From: Agelas oroides
Taxonomy: Eukaryota > Porifera > Demospongiae > Agelasida > Agelasidae
NCBI GenBank assembly: GCA_949130485.1
Contig: OX422190.1
Coordinates: forward strand, 7,470,167 to 7,534,166
Length of the DNA stretch: 64,000 nucleotides
Reading direction: 5' to 3'
Shown: one piece after another, positions 7,848 to 17,262 of the stretch
Numbering within the stretch: the first letter of the stretch is position 1
Layout: each line of letters opens with the position of its first letter
Position numbers and translations under genes: made by a program
Notes under the pieces: generated by a model
What the model saw: the letters and a program-made list of their open reading frames with translations, nothing else
Told to the model about the DNA's origin: nothing
Database searches by the model: none

Positions 7848-9671
7848 AAGGAACAAGGCTATGATATTATAACTTTTTATGTAATTTGCTCATCCCTAAC
7901 AGATGACTGGCATTGTGACCAGTATAGGTGGGCAAATCAGGGGGTTCGTCGGCTTCCAAAAAGGGAGCCACAAGTAAAGAAGTCATACTTTCACATTGAC
8001 ACACCAAAGGGGCCCTCATCCAACTTCATGAAGCATGCTTACCAACTAGTAGCCCCAAGCAACACCAGCACAGTTCTCATACATTACATTGGAGATGAAA
8101 AAGAAGTTGTTGATTTTCCCCATGCATGCATGGCAATGCTTCAAATCTAACTGGAAGACCTCACGTCAGGACATGCCCATCAGTCCTAAAAAGTCTACAA
8201 GATGCATGTAAGCACACCACAACAGCAAAGGCATACAAAAGTCATGTTACTAAAGTACCACCAACACACATGCCAGTCCTGCAGCCACAAAACTCAAAGC
8301 AAGTGAAAAACATCAGATCAAAGCAGTTGCAGAAGCAACGTTTGTCACATAATGCACTTTACAATCTCCATGAACTGGCTGTTGACTTGCCAGATTTTGT
8401 ACATGCGATATGCACACATCCTGATCTGATATGCATTTGCAGCAACAAAGAGCTGCTCGATGAGTTGGATCGAGTGCTTCTGGTACAGTCCCCTTCACCC
8501 CAGTTGTTGTCATACGACACAAGGAAGCCCCTGTTATTCCAGTTGCCTTCCTTATACATGAAAGAGTTGCAGGCATGCCATGATGAGTTGTTTGGCATTT
8601 GCTGCAAGCTTGTGCCCACCCTGAAGAAAACGAAGAAGCCCATAGTTACTGATGAGGAACAGGCCTACGTAAACACCATTGGTCAGTACCTACCAGCAGC
8701 AGCTCACCTCAGATGCTGGAACCATGTGCTAAGAGATGCAAAAAGATGGCTTCAAAGCCACGGAGCTCCAGCGCAGGATGTGTCTGTATATCTCACTGAC
8801 ATGAGGAGGCTCTTCCATCTACCAACAGAAAAAGAGTATTCAGAAAACTTGGATGAGATGGCTCAAAAATGGAGCGCTCCTTTTTTTAACTACTACAAGA
8901 ATAACATACACCCAGACATCACGTCTATTGCACGGTGGGCAATTGAGCCATATGGGGTGTATGATCCATACAGTGGAGTGACTAACAATCAGGCCGAGGG
9001 GCTCAACTACGTGCTCAAACAACTGCAGGAGTGGAAAGAAGTGCCAGTTGATTGCATGATCCTGGCCCTGCATTATTTACAGGGGTACTACCGAGTGGAG
9101 ATAGCTCGTGGTCATCAAGGTCTGGGGAATTACCATCTTCACCCTCAGTTTTTCACCTTACTCACAACACCGCCATTGCTTATTTCAGAGGAAAATGTCT
9201 ACTGTCCAGAAAAGATAGTAGAGCAGATTAAGGAGAGCCTAAATCCACCCTCTGCAATTGAACCAACTGTTCCCAGCACAAGTACCTCTAAGCCAGCACG
9301 TCAACACCTGTCTCAACATGAACATGCAAGGCGTGTACTCAATGAGAATCAAATCAGTGTGGATTCGAAACTTCATACATTTACTGTGATGGGCTCAACA
9401 TGCCCTCATGTTGTCACGCTTTTCCCGAAAGAAACTTGCTCATGCCCTTCTACCACACAATGCTATCATACTCTGGCAGCGAAAATGTCAATTGGCCAAC
9501 ACAGTGAAGATGGAAAAAGGCAGATAAACCTCTCACAGCTTCGAAAGAACTCTCGCCCCCGAAGTCAAAAGAGATCTGGCAGAAAGCGTCCAAGGCCAGG
9601 CGACTGTGATGTTACTGCTGCACCTGATGCTGCAAACAAATTGAAAGAACCGAAATTAGCAACAGATGATG
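7848..9671 (+). CDS. Main exon: MULE transposase core and SWIM finger
   Basis: The acceptor has a strong pyrimidine tract (CCCCCCTATTCTTGTGCAG) and the donor is GATG|GTGAGT at 9672. The first frame reads KEQGYDIITFYVICSSLTDDWHCDQYRW to VDFPH at 8123, then shifts to the frame starting 8126 that runs to the donor. Candidate catalytic residues are Asp in YDT (8516), Asp in VTDEE (8651) and Glu in NNQAEG (8996). The SWIM finger CxC-x5-CxH lies at 9437-9469, and a basic region (RPRSQKRSGRKRPRPGD) follows. Between YDT and the next family block about 20 residues are missing. From about 8521 to 8565 the family-like protein (KEAPVIPVAFLIHER) lies in another frame. Confidence 0.7.
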
Positions 9672-9809
9672 GTGAGTATGCACTAACTTCATAACAAAGG
9701 AAAGGACTGCTAGCAAAAGTATGTGTAGCACACTGCAGGAAATTTGAGTTGGTGCTAAAATCTTATTCTAGTGTGACTTTTATTCCATGCATGTGTTTAT
9801 AAAATGCAG

Positions 9810-9962
9810 GAACTAAAGTTGAAGATGACTTGTTTTCCAACCCTGGAGATGCTCTTGATCTTCTTTGGGACATGCTATGCAATGACAATGGGTCGCATTC
9901 GGACACTGCAGTCAAGCCAGACAAGCAGCAAACACACCCTGATGCTGCACTAGATCCCGAAG
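9810..9962 (+). CDS. Exon 3 of the MULE/SWIM gene (acidic)
   Basis: Exon of 153 bases, phase 1 at both ends, with acceptor TTTATAAAATGCAG and donor GAAG|GTAAAT. It encodes an acidic stretch, TKVEDDLFSNPGDALDLLWD and onwards, with no known domain. It joins in frame to the donor at 9671 (ATDD-G). Because of this splice, the stop at 9692-9694 in the unspliced frame is not used. Confidence 0.6.
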
Positions 9963-10125
9963 GTAAATTACAGGTGCTACTTGTACATTAGAATTGATTA
10001 GTGCATATAATACATTTGTATAATATAGAACTTGACAACAACTAATCTTTCCAAGTATATGTCATAACAGTAAGATTGCACCTGCTGCAAGGAGTAGCAC
10101 CAACATTGCTGCTTTTGCGATACAG

Positions 10126-10224
10126 ATGATGATCAGTCTCCCATCAAGGAAGAGGATATTTTTTCAGAGGTTGATACAAGACTCCTAGCTGCCATTGAAG
10201 AGGACAGTCCTTTTCACTACAATG
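10126..10224 (+). CDS. Exon 4 of the MULE/SWIM gene (acidic)
   Basis: Exon of 99 bases, phase 1 at both ends, with acceptor GCTTTTGCGATACAG and donor AATG|GTGAGT. It encodes DDQSPIKEEDIFSEVDTRLL and a short acidic end. No domain is recognised. The phase match with its neighbours and the strong donor are the evidence. Confidence 0.6.
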
Positions 10225-10727
10225 GTGAGTAAACTTATTTGTAATACTAGTTCTAGTTATGCTCTTGATTTAGTTTTTATGGTTTCTGCTATTATATTTA
10301 TATATGGCACTACTAAATCTCCCAAAACCCTTACTAAAAGTTATAGTGGAAAAAGATATTTTCTGTTTTAGTATTGTATGGTTTTGCCTTAAAATTATAT
10401 ATCCTTTCCACTCATAACTATAAGTAGATTATCTTTTAGTAAGGGTTTTGGGAGATTTATAGTAGTGCCTATAACTGTAGTTTCCAGTTCGACCAGTTCG
10501 GCATACCAATAGGGTATTTAGTACTGGTAAGTATTTTGTACTAGAGTAACTACTCCAATTGGTATCTAGAGTTGTTTTGGGGATTGCATATTTTCATCTC
10601 TTTTGGCCATCAAATTGAAGTTTCCTGCATTGATCTAGTTGGCCCACAAACTGTAAATATATTTCAGCCAAATCTGCCCTAGTGTAGCTACAGTGAGGAG
10701 ATAATACATGAAAACCTTCATTTTCAG
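10225..10727 (+). other. Intron of the MULE/SWIM gene carrying a MITE
   Basis: Intron of 503 bases between exons 4 and 5. About a third of it is the inverted-repeat element at 10306-10469. The rest shows no assignable feature. Confidence 0.55.
10306..10469. mobile_element. 164-bp MITE with ~36-bp inverted ends
   Basis: The left end GGCACTACTAAATCTCCCAA continues to ACTAAAAG. The right end is its complement with a 2-base indel (CTTTTAGTAAGGG to TAGTAGTGCC). The flanks are TAT on both sides (10303-10305, 10470-10472), suggesting a 3-bp target duplication and a PIF/Harbinger-like origin, but AT-rich flanks make this weak. No coding capacity. Confidence 0.7.
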
Positions 10728-10834
10728 ATGAAGAGATACCCCCTCTGCCCCCACCAATGCCTTCTATGGAAGAGCTTCAGAAAATCCTCGCCAAGAACAA
10801 AGTAACCTCGCAAACAGAAAAAGATTGCCTTGAG
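10728..10834 (+). CDS. Exon 5 of the MULE/SWIM gene (proline-rich)
   Basis: The acceptor is TTCATTTTCAG and the exon encodes DEEIPPLPPPMPSMEELQKI onward to CLE. A donor GAG|GTATAA at 10835 gives phase 0 and matches the next acceptor. If the donor is not used, the protein ends two codons later at TAA 10838-10840, so this could also be the terminal exon of some transcripts. Confidence 0.55.
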
Positions 10835-10948
10835 GTATAATTGATGTTAAATTTCATGTCCACAAGCAACCAGAGCTGTTGTACATACTGGGTAATTACC
10901 AGACCTTAGAATGGACCGTAAAAACACTTCTCATAATGACATATGCAG

Positions 10949-11027
10949 GCTGGTGGTGACATTCCAAATTTTGAGCAAGTTGGGAACCTTGCACACAAAG
11001 CAGAGCATACTGACTCTGAAGTGAAAG
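10949..11027 (+). CDS. Exon 6 of the MULE/SWIM gene
   Basis: The acceptor is ACATATGCAG and the donor AAAG|GTGAGT. Its 79 bases are entered in phase 0 and left in phase 1, encoding AGGDIPNFEQVGNLAHKAEH and a few more residues. The strong donor and fitting phase support it. No domain is recognised. Confidence 0.5.
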
Positions 11028-11098
11028 GTGAGTAATGCCAGTTACTATACTTTTTACAACTTCTAGCATGTAGCCACTCTGCCTCTTGGTGATTGCAG

Positions 11099-11184
11099 CA
11101 ATACAAAAATTTTCTTGTTGCAACTTGCAGCGCTGCAGTAAAAGTCAAACAACTCACAAATTGATGTGTACAGCAATGGAATAA
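11099..11184 (+). CDS. Possible terminal exon of the MULE/SWIM gene
   Basis: An acceptor CTTGGTGATTGCAG in the right phase opens a frame of 28 codons (AIQKFSCCNLQRCSKSQTTH..) ending in TAA at 11182-11184. An alternative acceptor about 30 bases on would give ALQ-stop. Neither has domain support, so the real 3' end is uncertain. Confidence 0.25.
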
Positions 11185-11786
11185 CTTACAGGCCATTAGA
11201 GATGGTTTTCTTCACATACAAACCTGCAGGTATAATGCAAACTAGTATATACATTACCCAGTGGACAGTAGCGTAGCCAAGGAGTGGCTATAAATTAAGT
11301 ATGGCTGAAGCCATGCCAACAAGTCTGCAGACCTTGGGTTCAGTCATAGTTCAACTAAGGCAGCACATAGGAGGGGCTGGTTGTGCATGACATATAGTAG
11401 TGCACACGTGTTGTTTGCAGAAAATATATCTAATTAGTAGAGGCAGTCTAAGAAGCCGCCAGGACAGACCATGTAGATATCAACATTTTCCTGGGGGCAC
11501 ATGCAGGAAACGATAGCAGTCGGTTACAATATCTACAATCACTTTCTTTACACCCTTTCTTAATAAAAGCCACACCAATGTATACATCCTAGGTACACCA
11601 TTGCCAGTGGGTACAGCCACACCCACCTCAATTAGCACTTACTGCTATGAATATACTTAAATTAGAATTTACTTGTCAGATATTGTAGCAGACTGCTATC
11701 ATTTCCTGCATTGCCACATTGGCATTCTTGTACTTATTTGTCCATATCAAGACATTGGAAAACAAGTACAACTCCAGATATTTTCC
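11185..11786. other. Spacer between the MULE/SWIM gene and the satellite array
   Basis: About 600 bases with no supported exon. The only structure seen is the inverted repeat at 11501-11711. It may include the 3' UTR of the upstream gene. Confidence 0.5.
11501..11711. repeat. 211-bp inverted repeat, probable MITE remnant
   Basis: ATGCAGGAAACGATAGCAGT and the following bases (11501-11535) pair with 11678-11711 (reverse complement ATGCAGGAAATGATAGCAGT..). There are about four mismatches over 34 positions. The loop is about 140 bases. The arms are more diverged than in the other foldback elements, so this is an older insertion or a non-mobile palindrome. Confidence 0.6.
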
Positions 11787-12664
11787 AGAGTAGCTAGAGT
11801 CAAGTGGAGCCACATACAGCCATGCTAGGGTGTAGTATAGAGTCAAGTAGAACTACGTAGACCCATTCTAGAGTGTAGTAGAGTCAAGTAGCGCCTATTA
11901 GAGTCAAGTAGAGCCTGTTAGAGCCGTAGTACAATGTAGTAGAGTCAAGTAGAGCCTATTAGAGTCAGAGTAGAGCCTGTTAGAGCCATAGTACAGCCAT
12001 AGTAGAGTGTAGTAGAGTCAAGTACAGCCATGGTAGAGTGTAGTAAAGTAGAGCCAAATAGAGCCATGGTAGAGAGTAATAGAGTCAGGAAGAGCCAAGT
12101 AGATCCATGGTAGAGTATAGTATAGGGTCTAGTATAGCAAATTAGAGCCATAGTAGAGTGTGCTAGAGTCGAGTAGAGTGAAGTTGAGCCGTGGTAGAAT
12201 CAAGTAGAGCCATGGTAGAGTGTCATAGAGTCAAGTGAAGCCAAGTACAGCCATGGTAGGTGTAAGTAGAACCAAGTAGACCCATTCTAGAGTGTAGTAG
12301 AGTCAGGTAGATCCAAGTAGAGCCATGGTATACACGAAGTAGAGTCACGTATAGCCAAGTAGAGCCATGGTAGAATGTAGTAGAGACAGGTAGAGCCAAG
12401 CTGAGCCATGAAAGAGTAAAGTACAGTCAAGTAGAGCCAAGTATATAGCCAAGTAGGGCCATGGTAGAGTGTAAGTGAGCGAATTACAGCTGAGTAGATA
12501 CATGATAGAGTGTAGTAAAGTCAAGCTAGGGTAGTAGAGTCACATAGAACCAAACAGAGCCAGGGTGGAGTGTAATAGAGTCAAGTAGAGCAAAGTAGAC
12601 CCTTGGTTGAGTCAAATAGAGCCCTGGTAGAATGTAAGTAGAGCCACGTAATGCCAAGTAGAAT

Positions 12665-12769
12665 GCTGTTCAGTCCTGTCCTTAAGCTGTCCAGTCATTT
12701 CTTTATGCTGTCCAGTGTTGTCCATATTCTGTGTAGTGTTATATTTATGCTGTCCAGTCTTGTTCTTAT
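12665..12769. repeat. 21-bp minisatellite, five units, inside the array
   Basis: Five consecutive 21-base units begin at 12665, 12686, 12707, 12728 and 12749. The consensus is about GCTGTCCAGTSTTGTYYTTAT; the fourth unit is the most diverged (TCTGTGTAGTG..). The motif is unrelated to the GTAGAG satellite and is C/T-rich on the plus strand, opposite to its surroundings. Confidence 0.8.
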
Positions 12770-14902
12770 AGGAGGCAGTAGATTCAAGTAGCTACAGCCA
12801 TGGTAGAAAGCCAAGTAGAGCTATGGTAGTGGGTAGTAGATTCAAGTAGACCCATGTAGAGCTATGGTAGAGTGTAGTAGAGTCAAGTGCAGCCAACTAC
12901 AGCCGTGGTAGAGTGTAGTAGAGTCAAGCAGAACCAAGTAGACCCATTGTAGAGTCAAGTAGAGCCATGTAGAGCCAAGCTGAGCCGCGATAGACTGTGG
13001 TAGAGTCAAGTACAGCCAAGTAGAGCCTTGGTAGAGTGTAGTAGAGTCACCTAGAGCCAAGTAGAGCCATTATAGAGTGTATAGTAGAGTCAAGTAGAGC
13101 CATGGTAGAGTGTAGTAGAGTGAAGTAGTCAAGTAGGGACAAGGAGACCCATGGTTAAGTGTAGGAGAGTCAAGTAGAGCCACGTAGAGCCATGGTAGAG
13201 TGTAGTACAGTGAAGTAAAGACAAGGAGACCCATTGTACAGTGCAGTAGAGTCAAGTAGAGCCATGGGTGAGTGTAGAAGAGACTAGTAGAGCAAAGTAG
13301 AGCCATGGTAGAGTTTAGTGGAGTCTAGTAGAGTCAAGTAGAGCCATGGTAGAGTGTACTTGTTAGACCAAGTAGAGCCATGGTATAGTGTAGTATAGTC
13401 TAGTAGAGTAAAGTAGAGCCATGCTAGAGTAAAGTACAGTCTCCTAGAGCCATGTAGAGCCATTATAGAGTGTAGTAGAGTCCAGTAGAGCCATGGTAGA
13501 GTGAAGTGGAGCCAAGTACAGCCATGGTCAAGTAGAGCCACGGAAGTGTGTACTCGAGTCTAGTAGAGCCAAGTAGAACCATGGTAGAGTGCACTAGAGT
13601 CAAGTAGAGCCATGGTATATGTATTAGAGTCAAGTAGAGACAAATACAGGCATAGTAGAGTGTAGTAGAATCAAGTAGAGTGTAATAGAGTGAAGTAGAG
13701 ACAAGTAGAGCCATGGTTAAGTGTAGTACAGCCAAGTAGAGCCATGGTAGTGTGCAGTACAGCCAAGGTAGAGTGTAGTAGAGTCCAGGAGAGCCATGGT
13801 AGAGTATAGTACAAACACGTAGAGCCATGCTGGAGTGTAGTAGAGTAGAGTAGAGCCATTGTAGGGTATAGTACAGTCAAGTAGAGCCAAGGAGACCCAT
13901 GGTTAAGTGTAGTATAGCCATGGCAGAATATAGTAAAGTGAAGTAGAGCCAAGTGGAGCCCTTGTAGAGTGTAGTTGAGTCGAGTATAGCCATGGCAGAG
14001 TGTAGAAGAGACTAGTACAGCCAAGCAGAGCCATTGTAGTGTGTACTGAGTAGAGTCAAGTACAGCCATGGTAGAGTGTAGTAGAGCAATGGTGCGGTGT
14101 AGTAGAGTCTAGTGGCGCCAAGTAGTCTAAGCAATCGTGGTGTGTAGTAGAGTCCAGTAGAGCCTTGGTAGAGTGTAGTAGAGTCTAGTAGAACTAGAGC
14201 CATGGTAGAGTGAAGTGGAGCCAAGTAGAGCCATGCTAGTGTGTAGTAGAGTAAAGTGGACCCAAGGTAGAGTGTAGTAGAGTCTAGTAGAGCCAAATAG
14301 AGCAATCATAGAGTAAAGTAGAGCCAAGTAGAGCCATGATAGAGTGTAGTAGAGTCAAGTTGAGCCAAGTAGAGCCATGGTAGAGAGTAGTAGAGTGAAG
14401 TAGAAACAAGTAGACCTGTGGTTAAGTGTAGTATAGCCAAGTAGAGCCATGGTTGATTATAGTAAAGTGAATCAGAGCCAAGTTGAGCCATTGTAGAGTG
14501 TAGTAGAGTCAAGTAGAGCCATGGTAGAGTGTAGAAGAGACAAGTAGAGCCAAGTAGAGCCATTGTAGAGTGTAGTAAAGTCAAGTAGAGTCATTGTAGA
14601 GTGTAGTCGAGTCTAGTAGTGCCATGGTATAGAGTGTAGTAGAGAGTAGTAGAGCCATGGTAAAGTATGGTAGAGCAAAGTAGAGCCATGGTAGAGTGTC
14701 GTATAGTCCAGTAGAGTCAATTAGAGCCATCGAAGAGTGTAGAAGAGACTAGTACAGCCAACTAGAGCCATGGTAGAGAGAAGTAGATTCAAGTAAAGCC
14801 ATTGTAGGGTGTCGTAGATTCAAGTAGAGCCATGTAGTGTGTAGTCGAGTCTAGTAGTGTCAAGTAGAGACATCGTAGAGTGTAGTAGGGTAAAGCCATG
14901 GT

Positions 14903-15491
14903 AATCTTTTTTTTTTTTTTTTTTTTTTTTTATTTATGAAAATTTAAATGCAAAGGGTGCATAAGGATTGGTGAGATAGCTCAATGGCTAGTAAAGGTGA
15001 CCTTCCCCAAAACAAAAAGGATAGGTAGAGTAACAGCAAACAAATCAAAAGACAGCAAAAGTTGCTAGGGTGAGATAACAAAAGATTACAAGGAAAGGGA
15101 GTGAGTGAGTGATGGTTAAAGGGAGTGAGTGTACACATAGTTCTGCAGAGCAGATTTAAAAGATGAGGGTGACTGACTACTAACAACAGTAAGTGGAAGT
15201 ATATTCTATAGGTAAATTACATCAATGAAAAAGGAAGATTTGTGAGCTACAGTTTTTATGAGTGGCATAAAAATAATTCTATTATGTGGGTGGCGTGGTG
15301 AGGGTCTGGGATGAAGTGTGAATGAGGTTGATGGAATACAAGAAAAATCATTTAAGATGTAACAGACCTTGAGCTTTTGCATCTTGCGGCGAGTGGAGAG
15401 TGGCAATCAGTTCAAGTCATTGAGGATGGTGGCATAGTCACTGTTCCAATTCTTGGTGATGACTCTCCCTGCAAACTTCACTGAATGTGAA
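14903..15491 (-). mobile_element. 5'-truncated LINE fragment (RT C-terminus, 3' end with poly-A)
   Basis: A non-satellite insert of about 589 bases. On the minus strand it ends in a poly-A tail (T25 at 14907-14931). The minus-strand protein reads MPLSTRRKMQKLKVCYILND, then a FTLHPRPSPRHPHN.. block, SSFFIDVIYL, a TAG stop, NILPLTVVSSQSPSSFKSAL and YVYTHSL. This is the typical C-terminal tail of reverse transcriptases of CR1/L2-like non-LTR retrotransposons, where the stop replaces the W of the family 'LWN.LP' motif. The copy is dead and heavily 5'-truncated. It dates this part of the array as older than the insertion. Confidence 0.75.
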
Positions 15492-16720
15492 TTACAGCCA
15501 TGCACGGTAGAGTGTAATAGTCAAGTAGAGCCATGGTAGGGTGTGGTACAGTCTAGTGAGAGCCATGGTAGAGTATAGTACAAATGAGTCGAGCCATGCT
15601 GGAGTGTAGAAGAGTAGAGTAGAGCCCTTGTAGGGTATAGTACAGTCAAGTATATAGAGCCACGTAGAGCCATGGTATGGTGTAGTAGAGTCAAGTAGAG
15701 CCATGGTAGAGTGTAGAAGAGTCAAGTAGAGACAAGTAGATCTAGAGACAAGTAGATCTAGAACCATGGTAGAGTGAAGTGGAGCCAAGTAGAGGATGCT
15801 AGTGTGTAGTAGAAAAGAGTAGAGCCATGGTAGTATGGTAGAGTGTAGTACAGTCTAGTAGAGCCAAGTAGAGCCATCGTAGAGTGAAGTAGAGACAAGT
15901 AGACCCATGGTTAATTGTAGTATAGCCAAGTAGAGCCATGGTAGAATATAGGAAAGTGAAGTACAGCCAAATAGAGCTATTGTAAAGTGTAGTAGAGTCA
16001 TGTAGAGCCATGGTAGGGTGTAATAGAGTCAAGTAGAGACATGGTAGAGTCATGGCAGAGAGTAGTAGAGTGAAGTAGAGACAAGTAGACACATGGTTAA
16101 GTGAAGTAGAGCAAAGTACACCCATGGTAGACTGAGGTAAAGCCAAGTAGAGCCATGATAGGGTGTAGGAGAGTCAAGTAGAGGTACGTAGAGCCATGGC
16201 AGAGAGTAGTAGAGTGAAGTAGAGCCAAGTAGAGCCATGGTAGAACATAGTAAAGTGAATTTGAGCCAAGTAGAGCCATTGTACAGTGCAGTAGAGTCAA
16301 GTAGAGCCATGGAAGAGTGTAGAAGAGACTAGTAGAGCCAAGTAGAGCCATGCATGGTAGAGTGTAGTAGTAGAGTATAGAAGATCCAAGTAGAACCATG
16401 GTAGAGTGGAATAAAGGCAAGTACAGCGATGGTAGAGTGTAGTAGAGTCACGTAGAGCCACGGTATAGTGTGTAGTCGAGTCTAGAAGTGCCAAGTAGAG
16501 CCATCGTAGACTGTAGTGGAGACAAATAGAACCATGGTAGAGTGTAGTGGAGTCATGTAGAGTCATGGTAGAGTGTAGTAGAGAGTAGTATATAGCCATG
16601 TAGAGCCATCGTATAGAGTGTAGTAGAGTCCAGTAGAGCCATGGTAGAGTGTAGTAGAGTATAGAAGATCCAAGTAGAGCCATGGTAGAGTGAAGTAGAG
16701 CCAAGTACAGCCACTGTAGA

Positions 16721-16759
16721 CTCTACAGTGGCTGTACTTGACTCTACTACACTCTACAG
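16721..16759 (-). repeat. Inverted satellite segment forming a palindrome
   Basis: Within the plus-oriented array this stretch reads CTCTACAGTGGCTGTACTTG and onwards, the reverse complement of the usual unit. It pairs with the normal units on both sides: AGCCACTGTAGA / the inverted copy, and CTCTACTACACTCTACA / TGTAGAGTGTAGTAGAG. It is a short internal inversion or a snap-back repair product. Confidence 0.8.
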
Positions 16760-16990
16760 TGTAGAGTGTAGTAGAGTCAAGTAGAGCCACGGTAGTGTGT
16801 AGTCGAGAGTAGTAGAGCCATGAAGAGCCATAGTAGAGTGAAGTGGAGCCAAGTAGAGCCATGCTAGTGTGTAGTAGAGTAAAGTAGAGCCATGGTAGAG
16901 TGTAGTAGAGCCACGTATAGCCATGGCAGGGAGTAGTACAGTGAAGTAGAGACCAGGAGACCCATGGTTAAGTGTAGTAGAGCCAAGTAT

Positions 16991-17031
16991 ACTCTTCCAT
17001 GGCTTTACTACATTCTACCATGGCTCTACTT
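16991..17031 (-). repeat. Second inverted satellite segment
   Basis: ACTCTTCCATGGCTTTACTA through CATGGCTCTACTTGA is satellite in reverse orientation. It lies directly left of the unidentified insert at 17033-17262, so inversion and insertion may come from one event. Confidence 0.75.
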
Positions 17032-17032
17032 G

Positions 17033-17262
17033 AGGTAGGACTGGAGTGAAATTTTGAAATTTGACATTTTGAAACAATTATACATAACTTCAAAACTGTG
17101 TATTCAGTAGAGACCAAACTGAGAACGTATACTATCCAACTAGTTCTCTTATTCCACAGCAAGGTTCATGCATATTCATCACTTCCTGTAAGTGTTTATT
17201 AATTTTTTGTTAAATAACTATAATTTCTGGTTTTGCTTTTAACTTTGTCTAGGAACAACCAT
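17033..17262. other. Unidentified non-satellite insert in the array
   Basis: About 230 bases of AT-rich sequence unlike the satellite. There are no terminal inverted repeats, no poly-A tail and no recognisable protein. It ends in a pyrimidine-rich stretch (TTTTAACTTTGTCTAG) before the array resumes. The origin is unknown. Confidence 0.6.

Larger units (their letters stand above)
7452..11184 (+). pseudogene. MULE/SWIM transposase-like gene with frame lesions
   Basis: Rebuilt from exons 7452-7597, 7848-9671, 9810-9962, 10126-10224, 10728-10834, 10949-11027 and a tentative last exon 11099-11184. The core encodes a MULE-type DDE transposase relative (DDWHCDQYRW lead, YDT, VTDEEQ, HLRCWNHVLRDAKRWL, GVTNNQAEGLN) with a SWIM zinc finger and a basic nuclear-type tail. 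Compared with the family as I know it, I see four lesions: one base missing in the T run at 7571-7573, an extra 8 bases at about 8121-8131, a missing segment after YDT near 8518, and a restoring indel near 8566. Splice sites are still good. It may be a recently dead transposon-derived gene, or a live host gene with sequence errors. Confidence 0.65.

Noticed and set aside
9672..9694. Stop of the long MULE frame at 9692-9694 as the natural protein end.
   Set aside because: A strong GATG|GTGAGT donor at 9672 and several downstream in-phase acidic exons argue that this stop is intronic.
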